Position numbers and translations under genes: made by a program
Assembly (NCBI GenBank): GCA_902793995.1
Contig: CADBFP010000008.1
Span: 1 to 63,644, forward strand
Direction: 5' to 3'
Length of the DNA: 63,644 bases
Source: an uncultured Lachnospiraceae bacterium
GTDB taxonomy: Bacteria; Bacillota; Clostridia; Lachnospirales; Lachnospiraceae
Notes under the pieces: model-generated
What the model was told of the DNA's origin: nothing
What the model saw: only the letters and a program-made list of their open reading frames with translations
The model's database searches: none
Shown here: positions 26,165 to 33,923 of the stretch, piece by piece
Layout: each line of letters begins with the position of its first letter
Position numbering within the stretch: position 1 is the first letter of the stretch

Positions 26165-26345
26165 ATCATCGACAAGGCACTTCTTTTGACGTGTCACGGC
26201 GTCACCCGGGCCGGATTAGGGCCGCTCCGAGCTGGTTTTCAGCAGGGTTTCCACAAGGGGCTTCCAGCCAAGGCCCCTCTCTCTGGGGAAGAAAGCTCCC
26301 GCCTACTGGTCTCATCAACGCTTTATTCCCTTGCGGGATAAAGCT

Positions 26346-26373
26346 ATTGTAGCATGAAATCCGCGCGTGTCAA
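26346..26373 (-). promoter_or_regulatory. thrS promoter
   Basis: On the minus strand TTGACA (26368-26373), 16 bp, TACAAT (26346-26351), directly before the T-box leader. Confidence 0.75.
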
Positions 26374-26392
26374 GGGAAAATCACAAGTATGT

Positions 26393-28321
26393 CTATTGGG
26401 CATACTCTTTATGCAGGACGGCGATGCGCAAAACCTCCTCCGAAGGTTCATAATCCTCCTGGGGATAGAGGGAACGGTGAAGCTCCCGCACATCCTCTGC
26501 ATAGTTTTCGGAGCAGCACACCCATGGAAGGGCAGAACACCAATGCGCATTGAAAGAAAAACGCTTCGTATCCGATATCCTGTATTGCGTGGCATGGGTG
26601 ACAAAGTATAGGATTTCAGACCTTTCCATATTGGTTCTGCTATTCTGGCTCACCTTGTCCACTATTTCTGCCAGGGTATCCATACGGACATTCCGGACCA
26701 GCCCCTGCATCCCCTCCCAAAGGGCGGCCATCAGCTTCTGCTGCCGCTCCGCCCTGCCGTCATTTTCGTCCGCAATGTCGCGAAGGCGGGCGTAGGCTAC
26801 CGAATGGACACCGTCCAGGTGCTTCCTGCCCGGGGCGTCATCCAACTCCAGGGTACTCTGCCGGCCGGTAGCCTGAATGGTCTCGAAAAGATAGTCGTTC
26901 ATGGTCCCGGCCTCTGCTTTGGAAAGCTCCAGATCAATTCCGCCCAGCATATCCGTCGCATCCGCCAGAGCGGTCCAGTTCAGCGCCAAATAATGCGTGA
27001 TATTCAAATCCATGGTCCGATTCAGCCCTGCCATCACTGTCTCCGCCCCATAACGGGCATAGGCATCCGAAAGTTTGCAGTATTGGCCGGAAGCATCTTC
27101 AAACAGGAAATCCCGGCGCAGGGATGCTGTACGGATCATCCCGCTTTCTTTTTCGATGGATACGATGATACACACATCTCCCTGGGCATGCTTCTCCAGG
27201 GAGGGATTATTCCCGGTTCCCTCGCCGAACAAGACAAAGCTGCGGTATACTTCCTTATTATCCGTCCTCTCCCCGGTCCCGCTGCCGGACTGTCCGGCCG
27301 TTTCACTTCCCCCCGGGCTGCTCTCTTTCCCGTTGGTCAGGGCGCACCCAGCTGTGATAAGCCCGATCAAAAGAGTCGCCAGCAGCATCCAAAAGGCGGG
27401 CTTTTTATAATGCAGCACGGACTTCACCCGGCCCGGCACCCCTGTTTCTCCAAAAGCCAGGGGACAGGCGCTGATAAGCCGCCGGGACATACTGCAATTC
27501 ACCAAAGCCAGGGAATAGGCCTTCCGGTAATCCGCCGTTTCCCCCTTCACCACCTTTTCGTCGCAGGCCCCTTCGATATCCCGGCAAAGAAGCACATAAC
27601 CCAGCCAGAAAAGGGGATTGAACCAATAAAGGGAAAGCAGGAAGAAGCCCAGCGGTTTCCAGATATGATCCAGGCGCCTTAGGTGGGCCCGCTCGTGGGC
27701 CAGCACATAGGCTTCATCCGCAGGATCCAGATCCGAAGGCAGATAGATGCGGGGCCGGATCAGGCCCAGGATAAAGGGGGCTTCCAGCTCATCGCAGCGG
27801 TAGATATTATCCGCCTGGCGGATGGAGGCCCGCACCTTAAAGCGCAGTTTCAAAAAGCTGTACAGCATATAGCCCAGCATGAGCACCGTTCCCCCCAGCC
27901 ATATCCAGGCCAAGACAGGCAGGATGCTGGTCTTCACGGTCTTCGGGGCTTCCAGGGTCCGGGCGCTTACCACTACATAGCGGCTGCCGCCCGCCTCCCG
28001 CCGCACCGGAACTTGGGGGCTGCGGCTGAGGATTTCCCGGTAAACGGGCTCCTCCTCGCTGACGGTCCGGGTCTCTTCCACTGCCAGCCCTGCCACCTGT
28101 TCCAACACCTGGCCGCTTCCCACAGGCTGGGGCACCAGGGAAACGCTGCTGGAAGGAAAGGCGGGAATCAGAAGCCGAAGGCCCACTAGGGCCCACAGGC
28201 ACAGGGAAAGAATCTTCGGCGCCCGGAGTCTGGCAAACAGCAGCCGCAGCAACAAGACTGCCGCCAATACAATGCTGGCGGAAAGGCACAGCCGCAAAGC
28301 GGTCATAAACAGCTCTTTCAT
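26393..28321 (-). CDS. M56 (BlaR1-type) metallopeptidase fused to an LCP domain
   Basis: A 642-residue membrane protein. Residues 1-325 are a BlaR1/MecR1-type M56 peptidase: four hydrophobic segments (about 10-28, 36-54, 132-155, 308-326), zinc motif HERAH (209-213) and a downstream ligand region EGACDE (250-255). In place of the usual penicillin-binding domain, residues about 380-540 form a LytR-CpsA-Psr (LCP) domain: SLRRDF, ALADATDMLGGIDLEL, LDGVHSVAYARLRD, DGRAERQ. Its gene overlaps blaI by 4 bp. The expected circuit is that the outer domain senses a signal, the M56 domain is activated and BlaI is cleaved. The LCP domain suggests that the signal is a cell-wall lipid intermediate rather than a beta-lactam; this is inference. 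Confidence 0.85.
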   Translation of the reverse strand: MKELFMTALRLCLSASIVLAAVLLLRLLFARLRAPKILSLCLWALVGLRLLIPAFPSSSVSLVPQPVGSGQVLEQVAGLAVEETRTVSEEEPVYREILSRSPQVPVRREAGGSRYVVVSARTLEAPKTVKTSILPVLAWIWLGGTVLMLGYMLYSFLKLRFKVRASIRQADNIYRCDELEAPFILGLIRPRIYLPSDLDPADEAYVLAHERAHLRRLDHIWKPLGFFLLSLYWFNPLFWLGYVLLCRDIEGACDEKVVKGETADYRKAYSLALVNCSMSRRLISACPLAFGETGVPGRVKSVLHYKKPAFWMLLATLLIGLITAGCALTNGKESSPGGSETAGQSGSGTGERTDNKEVYRSFVLFGEGTGNNPSLEKHAQGDVCIIVSIEKESGMIRTASLRRDFLFEDASGQYCKLSDAYARYGAETVMAGLNRTMDLNITHYLALNWTALADATDMLGGIDLELSKAEAGTMNDYLFETIQATGRQSTLELDDAPGRKHLDGVHSVAYARLRDIADENDGRAERQQKLMAALWEGMQGLVRNVRMDTLAEIVDKVSQNSRTNMERSEILYFVTHATQYRISDTKRFSFNAHWCSALPWVCCSENYAEDVRELHRSLYPQEDYEPSEEVLRIAVLHKEYAQ

Positions 28322-28689
28322 GATTCTTCTCCTTCCTCATAAGCTTCAATCATCTGCCTTAGGCCCTCTGCCTCCTCCCGGGTAAGCCCCCGGCCGGCGG
28401 TAAAGGCGTTGATAAAAGCAGGCAGGGATCCGCCAAAGCGTTCCGCCACATACTCCCGGCTTTCCCGGGTCTGTACTTCCTCCCGGGGCACCAGGGAGCG
28501 AACCAGGCCGCCTTCATTCACAAAAAAGCCCTTATCGCAAAGTTTTTTCAAAACGGTATAGGTGGTGGATTTCTGCCAGCCCAGTTCCTCTTTGCACAGC
28601 TTCACCAGTTCCCCGGAGCCCAAGGGCTCGTGGTCCCAGATCAGCTCCGCAAAATTGGCTTCCACCTGGCCTAAACGATAGTCGATCAT
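28318..28689 (-). CDS. blaI: BlaI/MecI/CopY family transcriptional repressor
   Basis: A 123-residue winged-helix repressor. The N-terminal half has the family pattern QVEANFAELIWDHEPLGSGEL and KSTTYTVLKKLCDKGF; the C-terminal half is the dimerisation and cleavage region. It is encoded just upstream of the M56-LCP sensor, with a 4-bp overlap, so the two form a repressor-sensor pair. The promoter is covered by two near-palindromic boxes that fit a BlaI operator, so the operon probably regulates itself. The start ATG follows AGGAGG. No beta-lactamase or transpeptidase gene is adjacent. Confidence 0.93.
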   Translation of the reverse strand: MIDYRLGQVEANFAELIWDHEPLGSGELVKLCKEELGWQKSTTYTVLKKLCDKGFFVNEGGLVRSLVPREEVQTRESREYVAERFGGSLPAFINAFTAGRGLTREEAEGLRQMIEAYEEGEES

Positions 28690-28706
28690 ATCATCCTCCT
28701 GGTTTG

Positions 28707-28764
28707 GTCTATTGCAGTAAACCTTTTATGTGGTGAGTCTATCACAGTAGACCCGCTCTGTCAA
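28707..28764 (-). promoter_or_regulatory. blaI promoter with two BlaI-type operators
   Basis: On the minus strand TTGACA (28759-28764), 17 bp, TAGACT (28736-28741). Box 1 GTCTACTGTGATAGAC (28737-28752) overlaps the -10 and spacer; box 2 GTTTACTGCAATAGAC (28707-28722) lies 30 bp downstream, centre to centre. Both fit the ACTG..A-type dyads bound by BlaI/MecI proteins. Confidence 0.75.
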
Positions 28765-28774
28765 GCACTTTTTT

Positions 28775-28800
28775 TCACCAAGGGGCAGGTCCCTTGGTGA
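28775..28800. repeat. Family G inverted repeat
   Basis: TCACCAAGGG-GCAGG-TCCCTTGGTGA, with a T-run before it and no T-run after it on either strand, so it is not a standard terminator. It separates the divergent blaI and htpG promoters. Related copies are at 33924 and 55902. Confidence 0.75.
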
Positions 28801-28816
28801 ACTATGAGCCCGGTTG

Positions 28817-28843
28817 TTAGCACTCTTTTTGATTGAGTGCTAA
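28817..28843 (+). promoter_or_regulatory. CIRCE operator (HrcA binding site) of htpG
   Basis: A perfect TTAGCACTC-N9-GAGTGCTAA inverted repeat, the CIRCE element bound by HrcA. It lies 7 bp upstream of the -35 box of the htpG promoter. This places htpG in the HrcA heat-shock regulon. Confidence 0.95.
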
Positions 28844-28850
28844 AAAGTGC

Positions 28851-28879
28851 TTGACGAAGGTTTACTGGCTGTCTATAAT
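28851..28879 (+). promoter_or_regulatory. htpG promoter
   Basis: TTGACG (28851-28856), 17 bp, TATAAT (28874-28879). The predicted leader is about 355 nt long and consists mostly of a tandem repeat array. Confidence 0.85.
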
Positions 28880-28887
28880 GATACCAA

Positions 28888-29175
28888 GCGGGCTCATGAA
28901 GGCATGAGCCCCTACGAAATGCGCTGAACCTGTCTTCGTGGCATCAAGCGGGCTCATGAAGGCATAAGCCCCTACGAAATGCGCTGAACCTGTCTTCGTG
29001 GCATCAGCGGGCTCATGAAGGCTTGAGCCCCTACGAAGTGCGATGAACCTGTCTTTGTGGCATCAAGCGGGCTCATGAAGGCATGAGCCCCTACGAGATG
29101 CGCTGAACCTGTCTTCGTGGCATCAAGCGGGCTCATGAAGGCATGAGCCCCTACGAAGTGCGCTGAACCTGGCTT
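28888..29175. repeat. Tandem array of five family B elements, 60-bp unit, in htpG leader
   Basis: Unit starts at 28888, 28948, 29007, 29067 and 29127. Each carries the inverted repeat GGGCTCATGAAGGCATGAGCCC followed by CTACGA and a 30-bp spacer (ends CTTCGTGGCATCAA). The copies differ at only a few positions (one lacks 1 bp; the last is truncated). All lie inside the transcribed leader of htpG, so the RNA would carry a row of five hairpins. Confidence 0.9.
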
Positions 29176-29204
29176 CGTAGGGGTCGATGCCCACATCGAC
29201 CCGC
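29176..29204. repeat. Family A repeat closing the htpG leader array
   Basis: CGTAGGGGTCGAT-GCCCAC-ATCGACCCGC, directly following the truncated last B unit, 36 bp before the htpG start codon. Confidence 0.85.
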
Positions 29205-29240
29205 AAAAATACAAAAACAATATAGAAAGAAGGTATATAC

Positions 29241-31277
29241 ATGTCCAAAAAATCACGCGGCAAACTATCCATACATTCGGAAAACATCTTTCCCATCATC
29301 AAAAAATGGCTTTACAGCGACCATGACATTTTCCTGCGGGAGCTGGTTTCCAACGGCTGCGACGCCATTACCAAGCTGAAAAAACTGGCTCTGATGGGCC
29401 AGACGGAAATCCCGGAGGGGCAGGAGCTGTGCCTCAAAGTGACCGTTTCTCCCGAGGCCAAGGTGATTCAGGTGGAGGACAACGGCCTTGGCATGACGGC
29501 GGAGGAAGTAAAAACCTACATCAACCAGATTGCCTTCTCCGGCGCGACGGATTTCCTGGAAAAATATAAGGACAAGGCCAATGAGGATCAGATTATCGGT
29601 CATTTCGGCCTGGGCTTTTATTCCAGCTTTATGGTGGCGGACAAGGTCACCATCGATACCCTCTCCTGGGAAGAAGGGGCCGAAGCGGTGCACTGGGAAT
29701 CCGACGGCGGCACCACTTACACCATGGAAGCCGGAGACCGAACGGAGCGGGGCACCCTGATTACCCTTTATCTCTCCGACGATTCCCGGGAATTCTCCAA
29801 TGAATACCGGGTGAAAGAAGTGCTGGAGAAATACTGCGCCTTTATGCCTTATCCCATTTATTTTGAAAATGCGGATACCCCCGTAGGGGCGACTATCAGT
29901 CGCCCGCAAAGCGAGGATGACGGCCCTTCGACAGGCTCAGGGACCGGGGTGGATGGCCCTTCGACAGGCTCAGGGACCGGGGTGGAGCCCGCCGCCCCCG
30001 TCCCGGTGAACGATGTCAGCCCTCTTTGGCTGAAAACTCCTTCGGAATGCACGGAGGAGGAGTACAAAGCGTTTTACAAAAAGCTCTTCCGGGATTGGAA
30101 GGATCCCCTCTTCACCATCCACCTGAACATGGATTATCCTTTCAATTTGAAGGGCCTGCTCTATTTCCCCAAGCTGAATCTGGAAACGGAGCCGGCGGAA
30201 GGCACCATCAAGCTTTTTGCCAACCAGGTCTTTATTGCGGACAATATCAAAGAGGTAATCCCGGAGTTTCTGCTGCTCTTAAAAGGCGTCATCGACTGCC
30301 CGGATCTGCCCTTAAATGTATCCCGCAGCGCCTTGCAGAACGACGGCTTTGTGCGGAAGATTGCAGACTATATCACCAAAAAAGTGGCGGACAAGCTGAC
30401 AGGTATGTTCAATGTGGAGCGGGAAAACTACGAGAAATACTGGGAGGATATTTCTCCCTTTATCAAGTACGGCTGCCTGAAGGATGACAAGTTCAGTGAA
30501 AAGATCCGCAAGGCGGTGATTTACAAGAACCTGGAAGGCAAGTATGTGTCCCTGGATGAGTATCTGGAGGCCTCTCCCGTAGGGGTCGATCCCCAGATCG
30601 ACCCGCAGGAAGAGGACGCCCCCGTAGGGGTCGATCCCCAGATCGACCCGCAGAAAGAGGATGACCCATCCAATGCCGACAAGCGCTCCGTCATCTATTA
30701 TGTGACGGATCCCGTTCAGCAGGCCACCTATGTGGAGATGTTCAAGGCCGCCGGCCAGGAAGCCCTCCTCTTCACCCATGCCATCGACGAGCCCTTTATC
30801 ACCCGCCTGGAAATGCGCTACCCGGATTATAAATTCTGCCGCATTGACTCGGATGTAAACGAGGCCCTGGCGGAAAACCTCAGCGAGGAGGAAAGCAAAG
30901 AAAAAGAGGAAGCGCTGAAAGCCGTCTTCAACAAAACCCTGGGGAAGGAGCTCCACGGCATCAAGCTGGCCCGGTTTAAAGATGCCGGCACGGCCGCCCT
31001 GATGACCTATGCGGAGGAAAGCCGCCGGATGCAGGATATGTTCAAGATGTACGGCATGGATCCCGGCCAGTTCCCCACGGAGGAAACCCTGGTATTAAAC
31101 AGCGAAAATAAGCTGGTGCAGTACCTGGAAAAGAGCGGGGAAGGCGAAAAAACAGAGCTGGTAGCCCGGCAGCTTTACGATCTGGCCCTGATGGCTCACA
31201 AGCCTTTAAGCGCCGAGGAATCCACGGCCTTCGCCGCCCGGAGTCTGAAAGTGCTGGAGCTGCTGATCCAGGCATAA
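29241..31277 (+). CDS. htpG: Chaperone HtpG (Hsp90) with in-frame repeat insertions
   Basis: A 678-residue Hsp90. The GHKL ATPase domain (residues 1-210) is intact: ELVSNGCDAITKL, VEDNGLGMT, GHFGLGFYSSFMV. The middle and C-terminal domains follow. The protein is longer than typical HtpG because of two stretches that match intergenic palindromic repeats: residues about 214-245 (element C plus two copies of D, giving PVGATISRPQ and GPSTGSGTGVD twice) at the N-M domain border, and residues about 446-471 (two copies of A, giving PVGVDPQIDPQ twice) in a middle-domain loop. Both keep the frame. The start ATG follows AGAAGG. It is under CIRCE/HrcA control with a long repeat-filled leader. Client-protein folding in the cytoplasm is the expected role. 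Confidence 0.95.
   Translation: MSKKSRGKLSIHSENIFPIIKKWLYSDHDIFLRELVSNGCDAITKLKKLALMGQTEIPEGQELCLKVTVSPEAKVIQVEDNGLGMTAEEVKTYINQIAFSGATDFLEKYKDKANEDQIIGHFGLGFYSSFMVADKVTIDTLSWEEGAEAVHWESDGGTTYTMEAGDRTERGTLITLYLSDDSREFSNEYRVKEVLEKYCAFMPYPIYFENADTPVGATISRPQSEDDGPSTGSGTGVDGPSTGSGTGVEPAAPVPVNDVSPLWLKTPSECTEEEYKAFYKKLFRDWKDPLFTIHLNMDYPFNLKGLLYFPKLNLETEPAEGTIKLFANQVFIADNIKEVIPEFLLLLKGVIDCPDLPLNVSRSALQNDGFVRKIADYITKKVADKLTGMFNVERENYEKYWEDISPFIKYGCLKDDKFSEKIRKAVIYKNLEGKYVSLDEYLEASPVGVDPQIDPQEEDAPVGVDPQIDPQKEDDPSNADKRSVIYYVTDPVQQATYVEMFKAAGQEALLFTHAIDEPFITRLEMRYPDYKFCRIDSDVNEALAENLSEEESKEKEEALKAVFNKTLGKELHGIKLARFKDAGTAALMTYAEESRRMQDMFKMYGMDPGQFPTEETLVLNSENKLVQYLEKSGEGEKTELVARQLYDLALMAHKPLSAEESTAFAARSLKVLELLIQA
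29882..29975. repeat. Family C and D repeats inside htpG
   Basis: 29882-29907 is a family C element (CGTAGGGGCGACTATCAGTC then GCCCGC). 29924-29942 and 29957-29975 are two family D elements (CCCTTCGACAGGCTCAGGG) with a 33-bp period, so the duplication is a multiple of three. All are in frame in htpG. Confidence 0.92.
30578..30651. repeat. Two family A repeats inside htpG
   Basis: CGTAGGGGTCGAT-CCCCAG-ATCGACCCGC at 30578-30606 and 30623-30651, 45 bp apart (15 codons). The sequences are identical to the copies in the intergenic array at 42453-42738. Confidence 0.93.
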
Positions 31278-31336
31278 ACCTGTGCAATAAGGCGCTTGTC
31301 CTTATAACTCTTTTCTATACATTTTTAACCACAAAA

Positions 31337-31375
31337 GTCCCCTTTTCCCCTTGCAAAGGAGAAGGGGGCTTTTTA
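31337..31375 (+). terminator. Rho-independent terminator after htpG
   Basis: GTCCCCTTTTCC ... GGAGAAGGGGGC followed by TTTTT, 60 bp after the htpG stop. Confidence 0.8.
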
Positions 31376-31436
31376 TAATATCAGCAGGATTTTCTGCAGT
31401 ACTTGACTACACAAACGATTCGGAGCCTGCATCGGA

Positions 31437-32948
31437 ATGATTGAATATAAAAGAAATATTGGCTTATATGTTTTGCTGGCGCTGCTGCTGGCTTTTTTTG
31501 CGTTTTTGGGCAGCGGCTGCAGCGCCGATCCCCCTGCCACAACAGCAGCCACGATGCCAGCCACGGAGGCTTCGGAGGCATTTTTGCCCACCACAAGCCT
31601 GATCCCCTCCGGAGAAAGCGCCTCCGCGGCAGACAGCAGCGCCGCCCCCACGGAAACCGAGGCACAAAGCACGGAAACCGAGGTACAAACCACGGAAAGC
31701 GAGACGCAAACCACGGAAACCACCACTCTGCCTCCGAAAACAACCACCTCCGCGCCGCCTGAAACCACTGAAGCCCCCCGCCCGCCGGAAATCCTGCTTT
31801 TGGGAGATTCGGACATGGAATTGAGGGATGACGAGTTGTTTCTGGAGCCGGGCTTTTCTGCCTGGGATGCCCAGGGAAACAGCCTGACCCAGCAGGTGGA
31901 GCTGGAAATTGACGCCCTGCCGGGAGCGCCCCATTGTTATCAATACCGCTACACCGTGTCCGATGCCGCCGGTCTGACGGCGGAAGCTTACCGCGTTATC
32001 AGATGGCAGGATACCCATCCGCCGGAACTGATCCTCCTGGGGGATGCCCATATGACTTTGGAATACCATCAGGATTTCCGGGATCCCGGGGCCAGGGCCA
32101 CCGATGTTTTCGACGGAGATCTCAGCGACAAAATCCAGGTGGAGGGCAGCGTGGATCCTCATCAAACAGGCCGCTATACTTTGACTTATTCGGTTACGGA
32201 TGCCCGGGGCAATACAGCCAGTCTCAGCCGCACCGTGGTGGTGAAGGAGGCTCCTCCGCCCACTACCGCAGCGCCCCCGGAAACCACGGCCGCTCAGCCT
32301 GCCACACCGCCTGCCCCCGTCGGCAACCGTGTTGTCTATCTGACCTTTGACGACGGCCCTTTCATCTACACGGAACGCCTCCTGAACATATTGGCCCGGT
32401 ACAATGTGAAAGCCACCTTCTTTATCACCGCCTTTTCCCCGGAGCATGCCTATCTGATCGGCCGCGCGGCGTCGGAGGGACATACCATAGGCCTGCACAC
32501 TGCCAGCCACCGCTACAACGAGATATATCAAAGCGAGGAGGCCTATTTCCGGGATTTGTCTATCATCGCCGATTTATACCGCCGGCATACAGGCCAGGAG
32601 CCCTGGCTCATCCGTTTCCCGGGGGGCAGTTCCAATACGGTGAGCCGGGAATACAATGCCGGCATTATGACCCGGCTGACGCGGGCCGTTCAGGAACGGG
32701 GCTATCGCTATATGGACTGGAACGTGTCCAGTTCGGACTCCGCCACCTGGATGAGTCCGGACACCGTATTTCAGAATGTGATCCGGGGGATCTCCGGCCG
32801 TGATATGTCCATGGTGCTGATGCACGATATTAAAGAACACACAGTCAACGCCATAGAATCCATTATCCAGTGGTGCCAAAGCAACGCTTACACGCTGCTG
32901 CCCATCACCTATTCCACGCCGGATGTGCACCACAATGTTCAAAACTAA
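31437..32948 (+). CDS. Polysaccharide deacetylase with two Ig-like domains, secreted/anchored
   Basis: A 503-residue exported protein. Residues 1-28 are a basic N-terminus, a hydrophobic segment and a cysteine (FLGSGC), so it is a signal anchor or an atypical lipoprotein. A Thr/Glu/Ser-rich linker (30-115) is followed by two Ig-like modules of the DUF5011 type (about 116-190 and 195-270), a second Pro/Thr linker and a NodB-type deacetylase domain (299-490). The catalytic and zinc residues are present: TFDDGP (303-308), HTASH (354-358), RFPGGSSN and VLMHDI. It probably removes acetyl groups from peptidoglycan or another wall polysaccharide, such as N-acetylglucosamine. The start ATG has only a weak upstream GGAG. 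It is monocistronic, flanked by terminators. Confidence 0.88.
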   Translation: MIEYKRNIGLYVLLALLLAFFAFLGSGCSADPPATTAATMPATEASEAFLPTTSLIPSGESASAADSSAAPTETEAQSTETEVQTTESETQTTETTTLPPKTTTSAPPETTEAPRPPEILLLGDSDMELRDDELFLEPGFSAWDAQGNSLTQQVELEIDALPGAPHCYQYRYTVSDAAGLTAEAYRVIRWQDTHPPELILLGDAHMTLEYHQDFRDPGARATDVFDGDLSDKIQVEGSVDPHQTGRYTLTYSVTDARGNTASLSRTVVVKEAPPPTTAAPPETTAAQPATPPAPVGNRVVYLTFDDGPFIYTERLLNILARYNVKATFFITAFSPEHAYLIGRAASEGHTIGLHTASHRYNEIYQSEEAYFRDLSIIADLYRRHTGQEPWLIRFPGGSSNTVSREYNAGIMTRLTRAVQERGYRYMDWNVSSSDSATWMSPDTVFQNVIRGISGRDMSMVLMHDIKEHTVNAIESIIQWCQSNAYTLLPITYSTPDVHHNVQN

Positions 32949-32977
32949 AAATGCGCCACGGCACGGATTCCTTGGCA

Positions 32978-33003
32978 CAAAAAAGGGGCCTTTGCCCCTT
33001 TTT
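32978..33003. terminator. Bidirectional terminator between deacetylase and smpB
   Basis: AAAAAAGGGGC-CTTT-GCCCCTTTTT is symmetrical and can serve both convergent genes; its right edge touches the smpB stop codon. Confidence 0.85.
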
Positions 33004-33458
33004 CAGTCGCCCCGCTCCCGTTCAGCCTGGCGCTTGATATCTCTTTCTTTGATGCTCTCCCGCTTATCGTACAGCTTTTTGCCCTTAGCCAGGCCGATTT
33101 CCAGCTTCACCAGCTGGCCTTTCAAGTAAACCTTTAAGGGCATAATGGTATAGCCCTCCCGCTCCACCCCTGCCTGGAGTTTGCGGATTTCATAATCATG
33201 CAGCAGGAGCTTGCGGATCCGGAGGGGATCCCGGTTGAAGATATTGCCTTTTTCATAAGGACTGATATGCATGCCGTGAATCAGGCACTCCCCCTTTTTG
33301 ATCTGGATATAAGATTCCTTCAGGGAGCATTTTCCCATGCGAAGAGACTTCACTTCGGTTCCCACCAGAGCGATGCCCGCCTCGTAGGTGTCCTCGATGA
33401 AGTAATCATGATAGGCTTTTTTATTGTTGGCAATCAGTTTAACAGCATCTTTTCCCAT
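33003..33458 (-). CDS. smpB: SsrA-binding protein SmpB
   Basis: A 151-residue protein that binds tmRNA and delivers it to stalled ribosomes for trans-translation. The family sequences [37 protein letters not shown] and the basic C-terminal tail ([10 protein letters not shown]) are present. The start is the ATG at 33458, preceded by AAGGA; the longer reading from 33503 runs through a family E repeat. The common partner gene rnr (RNase R) is not between secG and smpB here, and the tmRNA gene ssrA is not in this window. Confidence 0.97.
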   Translation of the reverse strand: MGKDAVKLIANNKKAYHDYFIEDTYEAGIALVGTEVKSLRMGKCSLKESYIQIKKGECLIHGMHISPYEKGNIFNRDPLRIRKLLLHDYEIRKLQAGVEREGYTIMPLKVYLKGQLVKLEIGLAKGKKLYDKRESIKERDIKRQAERERGD

Positions 33459-33472
33459 ATTTACTATTCCTT

Positions 33473-33536
33473 GCCTTCCCCCGGACGCGGGGGAAGGTGG
33501 CACGGCGTCAGCCGTGACGGATGAGGGCGACTTGCT
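33473..33536. repeat. Family E palindromic repeat upstream of smpB
   Basis: GCCTTCCCCCGGACGCGGGG (hairpin arm) and CACGGCGTCAGCCGTG (palindrome), then GGATGAGGGCGACTTGCT. It lies in the secG-smpB gap and is the short form of the element inside the EcfA fusion gene. Confidence 0.85.
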
Positions 33537-33548
33537 CCGGCCTTATAC

Positions 33549-33574
33549 ATAAAAGGCCGGACTTTCGCCCGGCC
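33549..33574 (-). terminator. Terminator of secG
   Basis: On the minus strand GGCCGGGC-GAAA-GTCCGGCC followed by TTTTAT, 22 bp after the secG stop. Confidence 0.75.
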
Positions 33575-33595
33575 ACCATGCATCCCAAACAGATC

Positions 33596-33850
33596 TTATA
33601 CGTACTTCTGCAGTACCCCGATAGCCAGGGCCAGAACCATAAAGGCCGCCAGGGCGATCCGGGTATACTTCTTCAGCTGCCCTTCTTTGGTGCGGCCGCT
33701 GTTCTTCACCGCAAAGCTGGTTTCGGACATACCGCCGGCGATACTGCCGGAAAGGCCCTTTTCATTGCCCTCCTGCAACATAACCAGAACAATCAGCACC
33801 ACACTGATAATAGCCAGTAAAATTGTTAAAATTGTAATCAATACATCCAT
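33596..33850 (-). CDS. secG: Preprotein translocase subunit SecG
   Basis: An 84-residue inner-membrane protein with two hydrophobic helices (about 3-24 and 60-80) and the conserved cytoplasmic loop VLMLQEGNEKGLSGSIAGG. It supports the SecYEG channel. The start ATG at 33850 follows AGGAGG. It has its own promoter and is separated from smpB by a terminator and a repeat element. Confidence 0.95.
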   Translation of the reverse strand: MDVLITILTILLAIISVVLIVLVMLQEGNEKGLSGSIAGGMSETSFAVKNSGRTKEGQLKKYTRIALAAFMVLALAIGVLQKYV

Positions 33851-33882
33851 TTTGCTATATCCTCCTGAACAAGCGCCTTGAT

Positions 33883-33911
33883 ATGATAGCACTCCCACAG
33901 GGCAAATGCAA
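33883..33911 (-). promoter_or_regulatory. secG promoter
   Basis: On the minus strand TTGCAT (33906-33911), 17 bp, TATCAT (33883-33888). Confidence 0.6.
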
Positions 33912-33923
33912 GTATTTTTTTGA

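Larger units (their letters stand above)
26038..26339 (-). promoter_or_regulatory. T-box riboswitch (Thr) of thrS
   Basis: The minus strand contains the conserved T-box GGGTGGAACCGCGG (26089-26103 region), which base-pairs with the uncharged tRNA acceptor end. A stem I region upstream has AGACCAGTAGG, AGAGAGG and a GAAAACCAG bulge with a likely ACC (Thr) specifier. The terminator follows. When tRNA-Thr is uncharged, the antiterminator forms and thrS is transcribed. A family F palindromic repeat (26119-26164) lies inside the leader, between stem I and the antiterminator, which is exceptional. The boundaries of stem I were judged by eye. Confidence 0.9.

Noticed and set aside
26804-27682. Rightward 292-codon frame antisense to the M56-LCP gene
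   Set aside because: No start signal or recognised domain; the leftward gene is supported by motifs and by overlap with blaI.
28775-28800. Terminator between blaI and htpG
   Set aside because: The hairpin has its T-run on the 5' side and A-run on the 3' side in each transcript direction, so it is not a Rho-independent terminator.
28972-29256. Leftward 94-codon frame with repeated MSPLDATKTGSAH
   Set aside because: A by-product of the 60-bp repeat array in the htpG leader.
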